Shown: in pieces, positions 18,406-27,237 of the stretch | Numbering within the stretch: the stretch's first letter is position 1 | How the letters are laid out: every line of letters starts with the position of its first letter | Assembly: GCF_001305965.1 (NCBI RefSeq) | Contig: NZ_JXQC01000003.1 | Location: forward strand, 2,192,664 to 2,256,663 | DNA: 64,000 nt | Direction: 5' to 3' | DNA from: Erythrobacter sp. SG61-1L | GTDB lineage: Bacteria > Pseudomonadota > Alphaproteobacteria > Sphingomonadales > Sphingomonadaceae | Made by a program: the position numbers and the translations under genes | Notes under the pieces: model-generated | What the model saw: only the letters and a program-made list of their open reading frames with translations | Databases searched by the model: none | Told to the model about the DNA's origin: nothing

Positions 18406-19521
18406 ATGGACCGCGACGAAACCGACGATGGAGAGGCCACTCTGGGCCTCAGGAAGATCATCCATGTCGACATGGATGCCTTCTTCGCCAGCGTGGAACA
18501 GCGCGACGATCCCGATCTGCGCGGCAAGCCCGTGGCGGTGGGCGGTGCCACCGGGCGCGGCGTGGTTGCCGCCGCCAGCTATGAAGCGCGCAAGTTCGGC
18601 GTGCGTTCCGCCATGCCCTCACTTCGGGCGCAGCAGCTGTGCCCCGGCCTGATCTTCCGCAAGCCGCGCTTCGACATCTATCGCGAAGTCTCGCAGCAGA
18701 TCCGCGCGATCTTCCGCGACTATACGCCCCATGTCGAACCGCTGAGCCTCGACGAAGCCTATCTGGACGTGACCGAAGACCTCAAGGGCATCGGTTCAGC
18801 CACCCGCATTGCCGAACTGATCCGCCAGCGCATCCGCAAGGAAACCGCCCTCACCGCCAGTGCGGGGGTGAGCTACAACAAGTTCCTCGCCAAGCTCGCC
18901 AGCGACCAGAACAAGCCGGACGGGCTTTGTGTCATCAGGCCGGGGCAAGGTGCAGCCTTCGTCGCCGGGCTGCCGGTGCGCCGTTTCCACGGCGTGGGGC
19001 CGCGCGGGGCGGAAAAGATGGCGAAGCTGGGGATCGAAACGGGTGCTGACCTGAGGGAGAAAGACCTGCCCTTCCTCAAGCAACAATTCGGCAGCTTTGC
19101 CGATTACCTCTATCGCGCGGCGCGGGGGATCGACCTCAGGCCCGTGCGCGCCAACCGCCCGCGCAAGTCGCTGGGCGGGGAACGCACTTTCATGGACGAT
19201 ATTTCGTCCGGCCACGCACTGCACGAGACGCTGGACACCATTGCCGACATCGTCTGGGGCCGGATCGAGGAAGCACAGGCGCGCGGGCGCACCGTCACGC
19301 TGAAACTGCGCTACACCGATTTCCGCATCGTCACCCGCGCCCGCTCGCTCACCCATTTCGTCAGCGGGAAGGAGGAATTCACGAAGCTGGGCCATGGCCT
19401 GCTGGACGAAATGCTGCCCCTTCCCCTGCCGATCCGGCTGATGGGCCTCACCCTGTCGGCGCTGGAGGGGGAAGAGGGCGAGAAGCCACTGAAGGACACG
19501 GCGCAGCTTTCGCTGCTTTAG
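18406..19521 (+). CDS. dinB: DNA polymerase IV (DinB)
   Basis: 371 residues. This is a Y-family polymerase for translesion synthesis. Catalytic acidic residues are visible in VDMDAFFASVEQ (D22, D24) and SLDEAYLD (D116, E117). A helix-hairpin-helix region follows (FHGVGPRGAEKMAKLGI), then the little-finger domain. It ends in AQLSLL, resembling a beta-clamp binding motif. I did not find a convincing GTTC-N7-GTTC LexA box just upstream. Confidence 0.94.
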   Translation: MDRDETDDGEATLGLRKIIHVDMDAFFASVEQRDDPDLRGKPVAVGGATGRGVVAAASYEARKFGVRSAMPSLRAQQLCPGLIFRKPRFDIYREVSQQIRAIFRDYTPHVEPLSLDEAYLDVTEDLKGIGSATRIAELIRQRIRKETALTASAGVSYNKFLAKLASDQNKPDGLCVIRPGQGAAFVAGLPVRRFHGVGPRGAEKMAKLGIETGADLREKDLPFLKQQFGSFADYLYRAARGIDLRPVRANRPRKSLGGERTFMDDISSGHALHETLDTIADIVWGRIEEAQARGRTVTLKLRYTDFRIVTRARSLTHFVSGKEEFTKLGHGLLDEMLPLPLPIRLMGLTLSALEGEEGEKPLKDTAQLSLL

Positions 19522-19524
19522 CAT

Positions 19525-19614
19525 CGTCATCCTGAACTTGTTTCAGAACCCATTTTCCCGCTTCGGGCGGCAGCAAGTGGGGCGCAGTGGATGCTGAAGC
19601 GAGTTCAGCATGAC
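19525..19614. repeat. palindromic intergenic repeat, family C, second copy
   Basis: Bounded by CGTCATCCTGAACTTG and an inverted GAGTTCAGCATGAC arm; the same family as 6751-6841. It directly follows the dinB stop, and its hairpin may end transcription there. Confidence 0.8.
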
Positions 19615-19665
19615 TAAGTTGAGAAGGTGCCTTTCTGCCCCCTTTCCCTTCGGGCTGAGACGGCC

Positions 19666-20133
19666 TCAAGCGACCTGTGGCATCATCCCGAGCGCCGCAT
19701 CCACCAGCGCAACCCGGTCAGACGGCAAGGCATCGCTCGCAAAGAACCGCGCTTCCGCGATTTCGCGCCGGTCCGGCCGCGGATCGCCATTCAGCCGCGC
19801 GGAATAGATGTGGCTTGCGCAGGGCGCACCATGCAGGATGCGGCGGTTCACGCCCAGCGCCAGCAGGTCCAGCGCCTCGCGCCCCAGTTCCTCCGCAATC
19901 TCCCGCCGGGCGCCCGGTTCCGGCAATTCGCCCCGCCCCAGCCCGCCGCCAGGCAGGGTCCATTTGCCCGAGCCATAGGCATGGCGCACCAGCAGCACTT
20001 CGCCCGCATCGTTCAGCACCACCACATTCACCCCGGTCAGTTGCGGCCTCGCCAGCCGCCACCACGCCTTGCGCATTTCATGCGCCAGCCGCAGCCCGGC
20101 CCGGTGAAGCGGGGCGGGGATCAGGTGAAGCAT
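19666..20133 (-). CDS. NUDIX hydrolase
   Basis: 155 residues. The Nudix box G-x5-E-x7-REUxEExGU is present as GGLGRGELPEPGARREIAEELG (about residues 63-84). The family cleaves nucleoside diphosphates linked to another group, including oxidised nucleotides and sugar nucleotides; substrate specificity cannot be told. It overlaps the upstream 6-phosphogluconolactonase by 13 nt and is probably translated from the same message. The first residues (amphipathic, arginine-rich) may be a helix or an overlong start. Confidence 0.88.
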   Translation of the reverse strand: MLHLIPAPLHRAGLRLAHEMRKAWWRLARPQLTGVNVVVLNDAGEVLLVRHAYGSGKWTLPGGGLGRGELPEPGARREIAEELGREALDLLALGVNRRILHGAPCASHIYSARLNGDPRPDRREIAEARFFASDALPSDRVALVDAALGMMPQVA

Positions 20134-20741
20134 GTGACAGGCTGGCTCGCCGCGCCCAGCAGCCGGGCCACGGGCAGATCGTTCTTCCCATCCGCCGCCG
20201 CCTGAAACAGCGCGCGCTTGTCATCGCCCCGGATCACGAACAGGATCGCATCGCTGGCAAGCAGTGCCGGAATGGTCAGGCTCACCCGGTCGAACGGGGC
20301 CTCCGGCGGCAGGGGATCGGGCGTGAGGCGGCGCACCTTGCGGGGGTCGTCCACTTTCGGATCGGTATTGGGGAACAGCGAGGCAATGTGTCCGTCCGCC
20401 CCCATACCCAGCCAGGCCAGCGCGAAATGCGGCGGGGCGCTTTCCGGCGCCAGCGTCAGCACGATCGCGCCTGCCGGTTCCATCAGGGTACGAATGCGGC
20501 CGACATTGCTGGCGGGGTGATCTTCCTCCACGATCCGGTCATCCCCCGGCCAGATGGCAATCCGCCCCCAGTCGAGCGGCATGGCGGCCAGCTGTTCCAG
20601 AATCGGAAAGGGGGTGGAGCCGCCCGGCACGGTAATGGCGATGCCGCCCGTCGCCTCTGCCAGTGCGGCGGAAAGCCTCTGGTGGAGCCATTGGGCAATC
20701 GCGCGATCATCCGCGCCGTGGATCATGTCAGGCCGAGTCAT
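20121..20741 (-). CDS. pgl: 6-phosphogluconolactonase (DevB type)
   Basis: 206 residues from the ATG at 20741 (a GTG 9 nt upstream is also possible). It hydrolyses 6-phosphogluconolactone to 6-phosphogluconate in the oxidative pentose-phosphate or Entner-Doudoroff route. The family signatures TVPGGSTP and LGMGADGHIASLFP are present, as is the WGRIAIWPGDDRIV region. It is somewhat shorter than typical (about 230), but all core motifs remain. zwf and edd are not in the window. It overlaps the NUDIX gene downstream. Confidence 0.92.
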   Translation of the reverse strand: MTRPDMIHGADDRAIAQWLHQRLSAALAEATGGIAITVPGGSTPFPILEQLAAMPLDWGRIAIWPGDDRIVEEDHPASNVGRIRTLMEPAGAIVLTLAPESAPPHFALAWLGMGADGHIASLFPNTDPKVDDPRKVRRLTPDPLPPEAPFDRVSLTIPALLASDAILFVIRGDDKRALFQAAADGKNDLPVARLLGAASQPVTCFT

Positions 20742-20952
20742 GAGGCACACCTATCATAGGCTGGCTCTACTGAAAGGCCGCCGCAGCATTGCCACGGCGG
20801 CCCCGCTGTCCAGGATCCAAAGGGCCAGGCGGAGCAGAATCCCACGCGCCGGGGGTTCGGTGGCTGCGGGCGGGCTTCGGACGGTCACCTTTCGATATTG
20901 GCCCAACGCATGAGCTTTCGCTAAAGTTCCGGCAAAATCGCGCGCGTGTTTC

Positions 20953-21513
20953 CTAAAGGATACCGCGCGCGGAAAGGCCGGTCCAGAAGGCCGCCAGCAG
21001 CATGGCAGCGGCAATCGAAAGCCGGATCGCGCGCCAGTTCACCCGCCTTTCCATCTGCCCGCCCAGTGCCCATGCCAGGGTGAGCGCCGCACCGCCGCCC
21101 AATGCCCCGCCCACGCCTGCCAGCATGGGCGATCCGGCCGAAGCGGCAAAGGCCACGATCAGGAAACGCGCCGCATCCATCACCTGCCGCGCGGCGATCA
21201 CCAGCGTGATGGCCACGAAGGATCGCGTCGGCTCCACCGGATCGCGTTGGCGCACCGGCCACGCCAGTTCCCCTGCGCCGAGCAGCAGTGCCAGCGCCAC
21301 GAACATGGCCTTGCCTTCCGGCGGCATGAGCTGGGCCAGCCCCGCCCCGACAAAGGCTGCGGCAGTCGAAGTCGCGATAGAGGATAGCCATGCGGCAAGC
21401 AGCAGTGGCCCGCCGGAACCCAGCCTGCCCGCCAGCACGGCGACCAACCGTTGGTCCCGCCCACCGGTTGCGGCAAGAAAAGTGGCAAGCAGGGCGAAGA
21501 AAAAGGCGGGCAT
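20953..21513 (-). CDS. integral membrane protein, possible distant TMEM165/Gdt1 relative
   Basis: 186 residues with about six hydrophobic helices in two halves. The first helix (ALLATFLAATGGRDQRLVAVLAGRLG) resembles the E-x-G-D-[KR] motif region of UPF0016/Gdt1 cation transporters, but the key glutamate is replaced by an alanine/threonine context. The second half (TRSFVAITLVIAARQVMDAARFLIV) could be the repeat. I treat the family link as tentative. The 210 bp between it and the pgl gene hold no recognisable feature. Confidence 0.55.
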   Translation of the reverse strand: MPAFFFALLATFLAATGGRDQRLVAVLAGRLGSGGPLLLAAWLSSIATSTAAAFVGAGLAQLMPPEGKAMFVALALLLGAGELAWPVRQRDPVEPTRSFVAITLVIAARQVMDAARFLIVAFAASAGSPMLAGVGGALGGGAALTLAWALGGQMERRVNWRAIRLSIAAAMLLAAFWTGLSARGIL

Positions 21514-21586
21514 GGCCCATGCCTAGCATGCCGCCTTTCGCCCGGCACTGGCAAATCCGGCGTACAGTCCCTAGCTAGGCCCGGAT

Positions 21587-21943
21587 ATGAGCGTGGCCAT
21601 GGACATGAAGCGCGGAGCGTGGCGCTGGATCTGCACCCTGCTGGTGCTGGTTGCAGCCATGCATGCCGTGCTGCCATCCGGCCAGCCCTTGCAACGCGTC
21701 AGCGGTTCGGCATTCAGTGCCTCCACTTCCGATGTCGCAGTGGGCTTCGGCACAAGGGCGGAAGAGCGCAGGCAGGCCCAGCCTCAGCCCGCTCCGCTGC
21801 CAGTTGCCCGTCTGGCGGTGTTCCGCCCGCTCGCCCTGCAATTGCCGGGCCGCCCCTTTGCCCCCCGGCCCGAAACGCGCGGCCCGCCGCTTTTCGAGAC
21901 GACGCTCTCCCCCCTCAGTCCACGGGCTCCGCCCTTCGCCTGA
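21587..21943 (+). CDS. hypothetical secreted or membrane-anchored small protein
   Basis: 118 residues if started at 21587; in-frame ATGs at 21599 and 21605 are alternatives, the last giving a cleaner signal sequence (MKRGAWRWICTLLVLVAAMHAV). A conserved-looking SGSAFSASTSDVAVG block follows, then a proline/arginine-rich tail. No clear ribosome binding site. I know of no function; the composition of the tail is unusual, so coding status is less certain than for the neighbours. Confidence 0.5.
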   Translation: MSVAMDMKRGAWRWICTLLVLVAAMHAVLPSGQPLQRVSGSAFSASTSDVAVGFGTRAEERRQAQPQPAPLPVARLAVFRPLALQLPGRPFAPRPETRGPPLFETTLSPLSPRAPPFA

Positions 21944-22002
21944 CCGGCCACCGGCCGCGCATGAGCCGCGGCCAGATTTCCCGTCCGGACAGGATATGAC
22001 AC

Positions 22003-22305
22003 ATGAGTTCCGACAATCCCGCCGCCGCCGAAAGGCGCGCGGCTGCCGAGCGCCTGCTCGAACGCTACCCCGACCTTGATGGCGGGGAACTGCAGGCGCT
22101 GATCCACTACTTCCGCAAGGAAGCCTCCTCGCTCGACTGCGCGCTGGTTTCCTCCAATTACGAAGTGCTGGGCAAATACCGGCAATTCTGCCGCGATCAC
22201 TATCTCAGCCGGCTGCGCCCGCGCGAAGTGGCCCTGTTCGGGGCCGGAATAGCGGCGCTGGCGGGGCTGATTACCTTCTATCTGGCATTCGGCCAGCCTG
22301 CCTGA
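22003..22305 (+). CDS. hypothetical small protein with C-terminal membrane anchor
   Basis: 100 residues. A soluble, charged helical region (1-75, with RRAAAERLLERYPDLDGGELQALIHYFRK) is followed by one transmembrane helix (about 77-97). The N-terminal half resembles the anti-sigma-factor-like or small-membrane-protein class found in Sphingomonadales, but I cannot name a family. It has two cysteines (LDCAL, QFCRD). It sits alone between the secreted gene and kup. Confidence 0.6.
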   Translation: MSSDNPAAAERRAAAERLLERYPDLDGGELQALIHYFRKEASSLDCALVSSNYEVLGKYRQFCRDHYLSRLRPREVALFGAGIAALAGLITFYLAFGQPA

Positions 22306-22477
22306 CCTGCCGCCGGGGCGGCCTCCTCAAGGATGGCCGCCCCGGTACGCCATCGCCCTGCCTGAACGCGGAAAGCGGCAAATCTTATGCGGATTTAATG
22401 CCCGCCCCTTCGATCCCGCATGGCGCCTTAATGCGCGGCCGCGGCAGTGGAACGATCCTGCAAATCAGGATTCACCC

Positions 22478-24382
22478 ATGCAAGCGCACAAGCCCCCAAA
22501 GGTCAGCACTCTTTCCGCACTCACTCTGGGCGCCATCGGCGTTGTCTATGGCGACATCGGCACCAGCCCGCTTTACGCCTTCCGCGAAGCGCTCGCCCAT
22601 ACGGCAGGCGGGGCGATTGGGCGCGCGGACATCATCGGCGTGCTGTCACTGATGATCTGGGCGCTGATCGTGGTCGTCACGCTCAAATACGTCCTCTTCC
22701 TCACCCGGATGGACAATAATGGCGAAGGCGGTGTGCTGTCGCTGATGGCGCTCGCCACGAAGGCGACCGGCGGACGCTGGACGATCGTGCTTCTGCTCGG
22801 CGCGGCTGGCGCGGCGCTGTTCTACGGCGATGCGATCATTACCCCGGCCCTGTCGGTGCTTGCCGCCGTGGAGGGGCTGAAGACCGTGCCCGGTCTCGAC
22901 GATGTAATGCAGCTTCCGGTGATTCTGGGCATGACGGTTGCGATCCTCATTGCCCTCTTCGCCCTGCAATCGCGCGGCACGGCCAGCGTGGCGGGCCTGT
23001 TCGGCCCCGTCTGCGCCTTCTGGTTCCTGACGCTTGCCGCGCTGGGCCTGTGGCATATCGCGCAGGCGCCGGCGATCCTTGCCGCCTTCAACCCGATTGC
23101 CGCCGTGCGCTTCCTTGCCACGCATGGCGTGCCGGGCCTGTTCGTGCTCGGCGCAGTTTTCCTTACAGTAACCGGCGCCGAAGCGCTGATCGCCGATCTC
23201 GGCCATTTCGGACGCCAGCCGATCCAGCTCGGCTGGTTGGGCTTCGTCTGGCCGGCACTGACAATCAACTATCTGGGACAAGGGGCGCTCGCCCTTGCCA
23301 CGCTCGAAGCGGCGGAGGCTGCAGGCAGGCCATTCGCCAATGCCGACTGGTTCTTCCTGATGGCGCCCGGAGCGCTGCGCGCGCCGCTGGTGGTGCTGGC
23401 CACCTTTGCCACGATCATCGCCAGCCAGGCGGTCATCACCGGGGCCTATTCGCTTACCCGGCAGGCAATCGCGCTGGGCCTGTTGCCGCGCATGGCCGTG
23501 CGCCAGACTTCCGCCCAGCAGGCCGGCCAGATCTACATGCCCGCAGTCAACTGGCTGCTGCTGGCGGGCGTCCTGGCATTGGTCTTCAGCTTCAGGAGCA
23601 GTTCCGCCATGGCAACCGCCTATGGCATTGCAGTGACCGGCACGATGGTGGTCACGACCTGTCTGGCCTTCATCATCGTGTGGCGCGGCTGGGGCTGGGA
23701 ACCGTTCTGGACGGCCGCCCTGTTCTTGCCCTTCCTTGCCATCGACCTTGTCTTCTTCGGCGCCAATGCACTGCGCATCGCGGAAGGCGGTTGGGTTCCG
23801 CTGCTCGTCGCCGGGGTAATGGGCACGGTGATCGCCACCTGGCTGCGGGGGCGCAAGGCCGCCCAGGCACGCACGGCGCAGCAGGGCATGGCCATCGCCG
23901 AACTGGCGGATGCCCTTGTCAGGCGCCCGCCGATGCGGGTTGAAGGCCAGGCCGTGTTCCTGACGCAGGATCTGGACGTGGCGCCTTCCGCCCTGCTTCA
24001 CAATCTCAAGCACAACAAGGCACTTCACCGGGCAAACATCATGCTGAAGGTCGAGCCGCAGCAGACCCCGCACGTACCCGCAGGCGAGCGGCTTTCCCTG
24101 GAGCGGATCGACGACAACTTTGCCCGCGCGACTTTGCGCACCGGCTATATGGACCCGGTGGACGTGCCGAGCGACCTTGCTCGCGCCGGGCTGCTTTCAG
24201 GCCCCGGCGGCACGTCCTTCTTCGTGGGGCGTAGCGCGATCCGCCGGGCACTGAAGCCCACCATGCCGCGCTGGATGGCGATGTTCTATGGCTTCCTCCA
24301 CCGCAACGCCGCCGACCCGACCGCCTATTTCGCCATCCCTCCCAACAGGGTTGTCGAACTTGGCAGCCAGTTCGAGCTATAA
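22478..24382 (+). CDS. kup: low-affinity potassium transporter Kup
   Basis: 634 residues, the usual Kup length. It starts with the family hallmark LTLGAIGVVYGDIGTSPLYAF, has twelve helices to about residue 450, and ends in a cytoplasmic domain with THxDVAP-like and SFFVGR segments (GTSFFVGRSAI). Kup imports K+ with H+. It is followed after 7 nt by a KdpD-like kinase and by KdpE, suggesting that the two-component pair senses K+ or turgor and controls this transporter. A second SD-poor start upstream is not needed. Confidence 0.95.
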   Translation: MQAHKPPKVSTLSALTLGAIGVVYGDIGTSPLYAFREALAHTAGGAIGRADIIGVLSLMIWALIVVVTLKYVLFLTRMDNNGEGGVLSLMALATKATGGRWTIVLLLGAAGAALFYGDAIITPALSVLAAVEGLKTVPGLDDVMQLPVILGMTVAILIALFALQSRGTASVAGLFGPVCAFWFLTLAALGLWHIAQAPAILAAFNPIAAVRFLATHGVPGLFVLGAVFLTVTGAEALIADLGHFGRQPIQLGWLGFVWPALTINYLGQGALALATLEAAEAAGRPFANADWFFLMAPGALRAPLVVLATFATIIASQAVITGAYSLTRQAIALGLLPRMAVRQTSAQQAGQIYMPAVNWLLLAGVLALVFSFRSSSAMATAYGIAVTGTMVVTTCLAFIIVWRGWGWEPFWTAALFLPFLAIDLVFFGANALRIAEGGWVPLLVAGVMGTVIATWLRGRKAAQARTAQQGMAIAELADALVRRPPMRVEGQAVFLTQDLDVAPSALLHNLKHNKALHRANIMLKVEPQQTPHVPAGERLSLERIDDNFARATLRTGYMDPVDVPSDLARAGLLSGPGGTSFFVGRSAIRRALKPTMPRWMAMFYGFLHRNAADPTAYFAIPPNRVVELGSQFEL

Positions 24383-24389
24383 GCCCGCC

Positions 24390-25823
24390 ATGGACCGCCG
24401 GCTCTCCGCCTATCTGCTCGCCACGCTGGGAGTGGGCGCGATTGCGTGGATCACGGCATCGGCGCTGCCGGTGCTGGGCCTCGCCTCCTCGGCGCTGCTG
24501 TTCCTGCTGCCGGTGCTGTTCGCATCGGCGCGGGGCGGCATCGGGCCGGGCCTGTTCGCCGCGATCATCGGCGCCACTGCCTATAATTTCCTGCTGCTGC
24601 CGCCGCGCTTCACCTTCCGCATCCATGGGCTGGACAATATCGTCAGCGTGGTGGCGCTGGTGGCAGTGGCACTGGTGACCAGCCGCCTCGCCACCCGGCT
24701 CAAGGCGCGCGAGAGGGAAGCGCTGGCACAAGCAGCCGCCAGCGCGGAAATCGCCGCCCTTTCCGCCCTGCTGACCGAAGGTGAAGTCACCACTGCACCA
24801 GCGCGCGGGACAGCGTGGCTGGCCGAACATCTGGGCCATGTGCGGCTGATTGCCGGAATGACGGACCTAGAAGGCGATGCGGGCTTTTCCGCGCTCGATC
24901 TGTCAGCGGCGGCCTGGGCAGTCCACAATGGCGACATCACCGGCCATGGCAGCGCGGTCATGCCCGTTGCCGAATGGAGCTTCTTCCCGCTTTCGCCACG
25001 GGGGCGCTTGGGCGGCGGGCTGCTCGCCGTGGCCCGCCCTGCGGAAGGAGTGCCCCGCAGCGAGGGCGACCTGGCGCAATTGCAGGCGCTCGCCTTCCTG
25101 CTGGGCCAGGCCTGCGACCGCTCTGCACTCGAAGCCGAGCGGCGCGAACGCGCGCGGATCGAAGAGAGCGACCGGCTGCGCCGCGCTCTGCTCGCCTCGC
25201 TGGCGCATGACTTCCGCACACCGCTGACAGTGATTGCCGGGCAGCTCGAAGCGCTGGCCGCCACTTCGCCGGAAGCAGGGGAAGCATTGGCGGCAGCGCG
25301 GCGGCTGGACCGTACGATCGAAGATCTGTTCGGCGCTGCGCGGCTGGAAGACGGCTCGCTCTCGCCCGCTTCGGAAAGCCTCGACCTCGTCGATGTGGCA
25401 ACACCCGCATGCGACGCGGTGCCCTTGCCCGATCACATCGCGCTTGCCCGCGCCATCCCTCCTGACCTGCCCTTCGTGAAAGCCGATCCGGTGCTGCTGC
25501 ATCACATCCTGATAAACCTGATCGACAATGCCGCACGCCATGCGCACCGGCAGGTCACGATTGAGGCGAAGGCCGATGCAGGCCGCGTCCTGCTATCGGT
25601 TTGCGATGACGGGCCGGGCATTCCCGAAGCCGCGCGCGAGCGGATGTTCGAACGCTTTGCCCGGCTGGAGGGCAGCGACCGCAGGCAAGGCAGCGGGCTT
25701 GGCCTAGCCATTGTGAAGGGCTTTGCGGACGCAATGGGAATCGCCGTCGAAATATCCGATGCTCCGGGCGGCGGCGCGTGCTTCACTCTGGCAATGCCCC
25801 CTGCGGAAGGGACAGCCCAATGA
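24390..25823 (+). CDS. short KdpD-like sensor histidine kinase
   Basis: 477 residues. Four N-terminal transmembrane helices form a DUF4118 (KdpD membrane) domain (about 8-105; note AYNFLLLPPRFTFRI). Next come a coiled stretch, a GAF-like region, HisKA with phosphoacceptor H273 in SLAHDFRTPL, and the ATPase domain (NLIDNAARHA, DDGPGIP, GSGLGLAIV). The N-terminal KdpD and UspA domains of the roughly 900-residue E. coli protein are absent, so it is a half-size version. It is coupled to kdpE by an ATGA overlap. The usual kdpFABC operon is not next to it. Confidence 0.9.
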   Translation: MDRRLSAYLLATLGVGAIAWITASALPVLGLASSALLFLLPVLFASARGGIGPGLFAAIIGATAYNFLLLPPRFTFRIHGLDNIVSVVALVAVALVTSRLATRLKAREREALAQAAASAEIAALSALLTEGEVTTAPARGTAWLAEHLGHVRLIAGMTDLEGDAGFSALDLSAAAWAVHNGDITGHGSAVMPVAEWSFFPLSPRGRLGGGLLAVARPAEGVPRSEGDLAQLQALAFLLGQACDRSALEAERRERARIEESDRLRRALLASLAHDFRTPLTVIAGQLEALAATSPEAGEALAAARRLDRTIEDLFGAARLEDGSLSPASESLDLVDVATPACDAVPLPDHIALARAIPPDLPFVKADPVLLHHILINLIDNAARHAHRQVTIEAKADAGRVLLSVCDDGPGIPEAARERMFERFARLEGSDRRQGSGLGLAIVKGFADAMGIAVEISDAPGGGACFTLAMPPAEGTAQ

Positions 25824-26503
25824 GCAGGATTCTGGTGGTCGATGACGAGCCTGCGATCCAGCGCCTGCTGCAGGCGGTTCTGGAGCGTGGCGGCCACGCG
25901 GTGCTGCCTGCCACCAATGCACGCGACGCTGCGGCGCTTCTCGGTCGGGGCGGGATCGACGCGGTCCTGCTCGATCTCGGCCTGCCGGACCGCGACGGGA
26001 TCGAACTGGTCGGCGCGATCCGCGCCGGATCGGCAATTCCAATCATCGTCCTCACCGCACGCTCGGAAACGTCGGAGAAGATCGCCGCGCTCGATCTGGG
26101 GGCCGACGATTACGTCACCAAACCATTCGACGGCGATGAACTGCTGGCGCGCCTGCGGGCAGCGCTACGCCGCGCAGACAGGTCCGCGCCGGTCGGCGAC
26201 ACAATCGCCTTCGGCCCGTTGAAGATCGACCGCGCGCGTCGGGAAGTCACCGTAGAAGGCACGCCGGTTACGCTGACGCCGAAGGAGTTCGCGGTTCTCG
26301 AAACGCTGACCGAAGCCGGGGGCCGCGTGCTGACCCATGCCGCGATCTTGGAGCGCGTATGGGGCAAGGCCCATGCGGAAGATGTCGATTATCTGCGGGT
26401 GGTGATCCGTGCCTTGCGGCTCAAGGTAGAAAGCGATCCATCCTCGCCCAGGCTTATCAGGAATGAACCAGCCATCGGCTATCGCCTTGCGGAAATTCCC
26501 TAA
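25820..26503 (+). CDS. kdpE: response regulator KdpE
   Basis: 227 residues: an OmpR-type receiver (phosphoacceptor D52 in LLDLGLPDRDG, acidic pair DD at 8-9, K in VTKPF) and a winged-helix DNA-binding domain (VTLTPKEFAVLETL ... AHAEDVDYLRVVIRALRLKVE). The kinase before it is its evident partner. Likely targets are kup here and kdp genes if present elsewhere. Confidence 0.9.
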   Translation: MSRILVVDDEPAIQRLLQAVLERGGHAVLPATNARDAAALLGRGGIDAVLLDLGLPDRDGIELVGAIRAGSAIPIIVLTARSETSEKIAALDLGADDYVTKPFDGDELLARLRAALRRADRSAPVGDTIAFGPLKIDRARREVTVEGTPVTLTPKEFAVLETLTEAGGRVLTHAAILERVWGKAHAEDVDYLRVVIRALRLKVESDPSSPRLIRNEPAIGYRLAEIP

Positions 26504-26505
26504 CA

Positions 26506-27153
26506 CTATGCAATCCCGGACGACCCGCCCCCAGCCCAATGGCTACCGGGCGAGCGTCCGCCGCTGGCCACCTGCGTGAGGCATTCGCAAACACGGTCAT
26601 AGGCAGCGCCAATCGGGTCCGGCTCTTCCATCAGCGCAAAACTGCCGCTCACGGCAAAGGCGCAATGGCCATGTACGACAGCCACAAGCGACGCAGCAAG
26701 CCGCGGAAGGCCCACTCGCTCCGGCGCGGGAAGGATCGCCGCAATTTCCTCGATCACGATGGCAGTCAGTTCGCCGCGCTGGAGGCGGTCCGCTTCCGAC
26801 AGCTCGAAGTCCGCCGGCAAGTGATGATCGAAGATCGCATTCCACAAGTTGGAATTCTCGAAGGCGAAAGTGAAATAGCCTTCCACCAGCAGACGGATTC
26901 GATCCGGCTCTCCGCTGGCCAGCCGGCTGCGCAGATGGTCTGCCCACAGTCCGAACGTGCGGGTGTTGATGGCCGCGATCAGCGTGTCGAGCGATCCGAA
27001 CACGTTATAGATGGTTCCCACCGAATATCCGGCACGCTTGGCCACTTCGCGGCCGGAAAACCTGGCAAGCCCTGCCTCGGCCATATGCGCGTGGCCCAAT
27101 GCCACCAGCATTTCCCGCAACTCCTCGCGGGTATGATCGGATCTTCTGCCCAT
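26506..27153 (-). CDS. TetR family transcriptional regulator (WHG-type)
   Basis: 215 residues. The N-terminal helix-turn-helix (REVAKRAGYSVGTIYNVFGSLDTLIAAINTR) is classic TetR. The C-terminal domain contains a VHGHCAFAVSG motif, reminiscent of the WHG-type C-terminal domain. It is divergent from the DUF2339 gene at 27238, and a palindrome in the shared promoter region is a likely operator. Ligand unknown. Its stop lies 2 nt past the kdpE stop, so the genes are convergent. Confidence 0.88.
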   Translation of the reverse strand: MGRRSDHTREELREMLVALGHAHMAEAGLARFSGREVAKRAGYSVGTIYNVFGSLDTLIAAINTRTFGLWADHLRSRLASGEPDRIRLLVEGYFTFAFENSNLWNAIFDHHLPADFELSEADRLQRGELTAIVIEEIAAILPAPERVGLPRLAASLVAVVHGHCAFAVSGSFALMEEPDPIGAAYDRVCECLTQVASGGRSPGSHWAGGGSSGIA

Positions 27154-27173
27154 GACGCCGCCCTAAAGACAAA

Positions 27174-27190
27174 ATTGAACAATGTCCAAT
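27174..27190. promoter_or_regulatory. putative TetR operator between divergent genes
   Basis: ATTGAACAATGTCCAAT is a near-palindrome with 7 matching base pairs per arm around one central base (one mismatch pair besides the centre). A related ATTGAACA half-site follows at about 27197-27204. It sits in the AT-rich 84-bp gap between the TetR start and DUF2339, a standard place for autoregulation. Confidence 0.55.
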
Positions 27191-27237
27191 TTCTATATTG
27201 AACACCGCTCATTTATCGGGTAGGCCCAGCCGGCAAT

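Noticed and set aside
24390..26503. A standard kdp operon
   Set aside because: No kdpF, A, B or C is in the window; only kup precedes the kinase.
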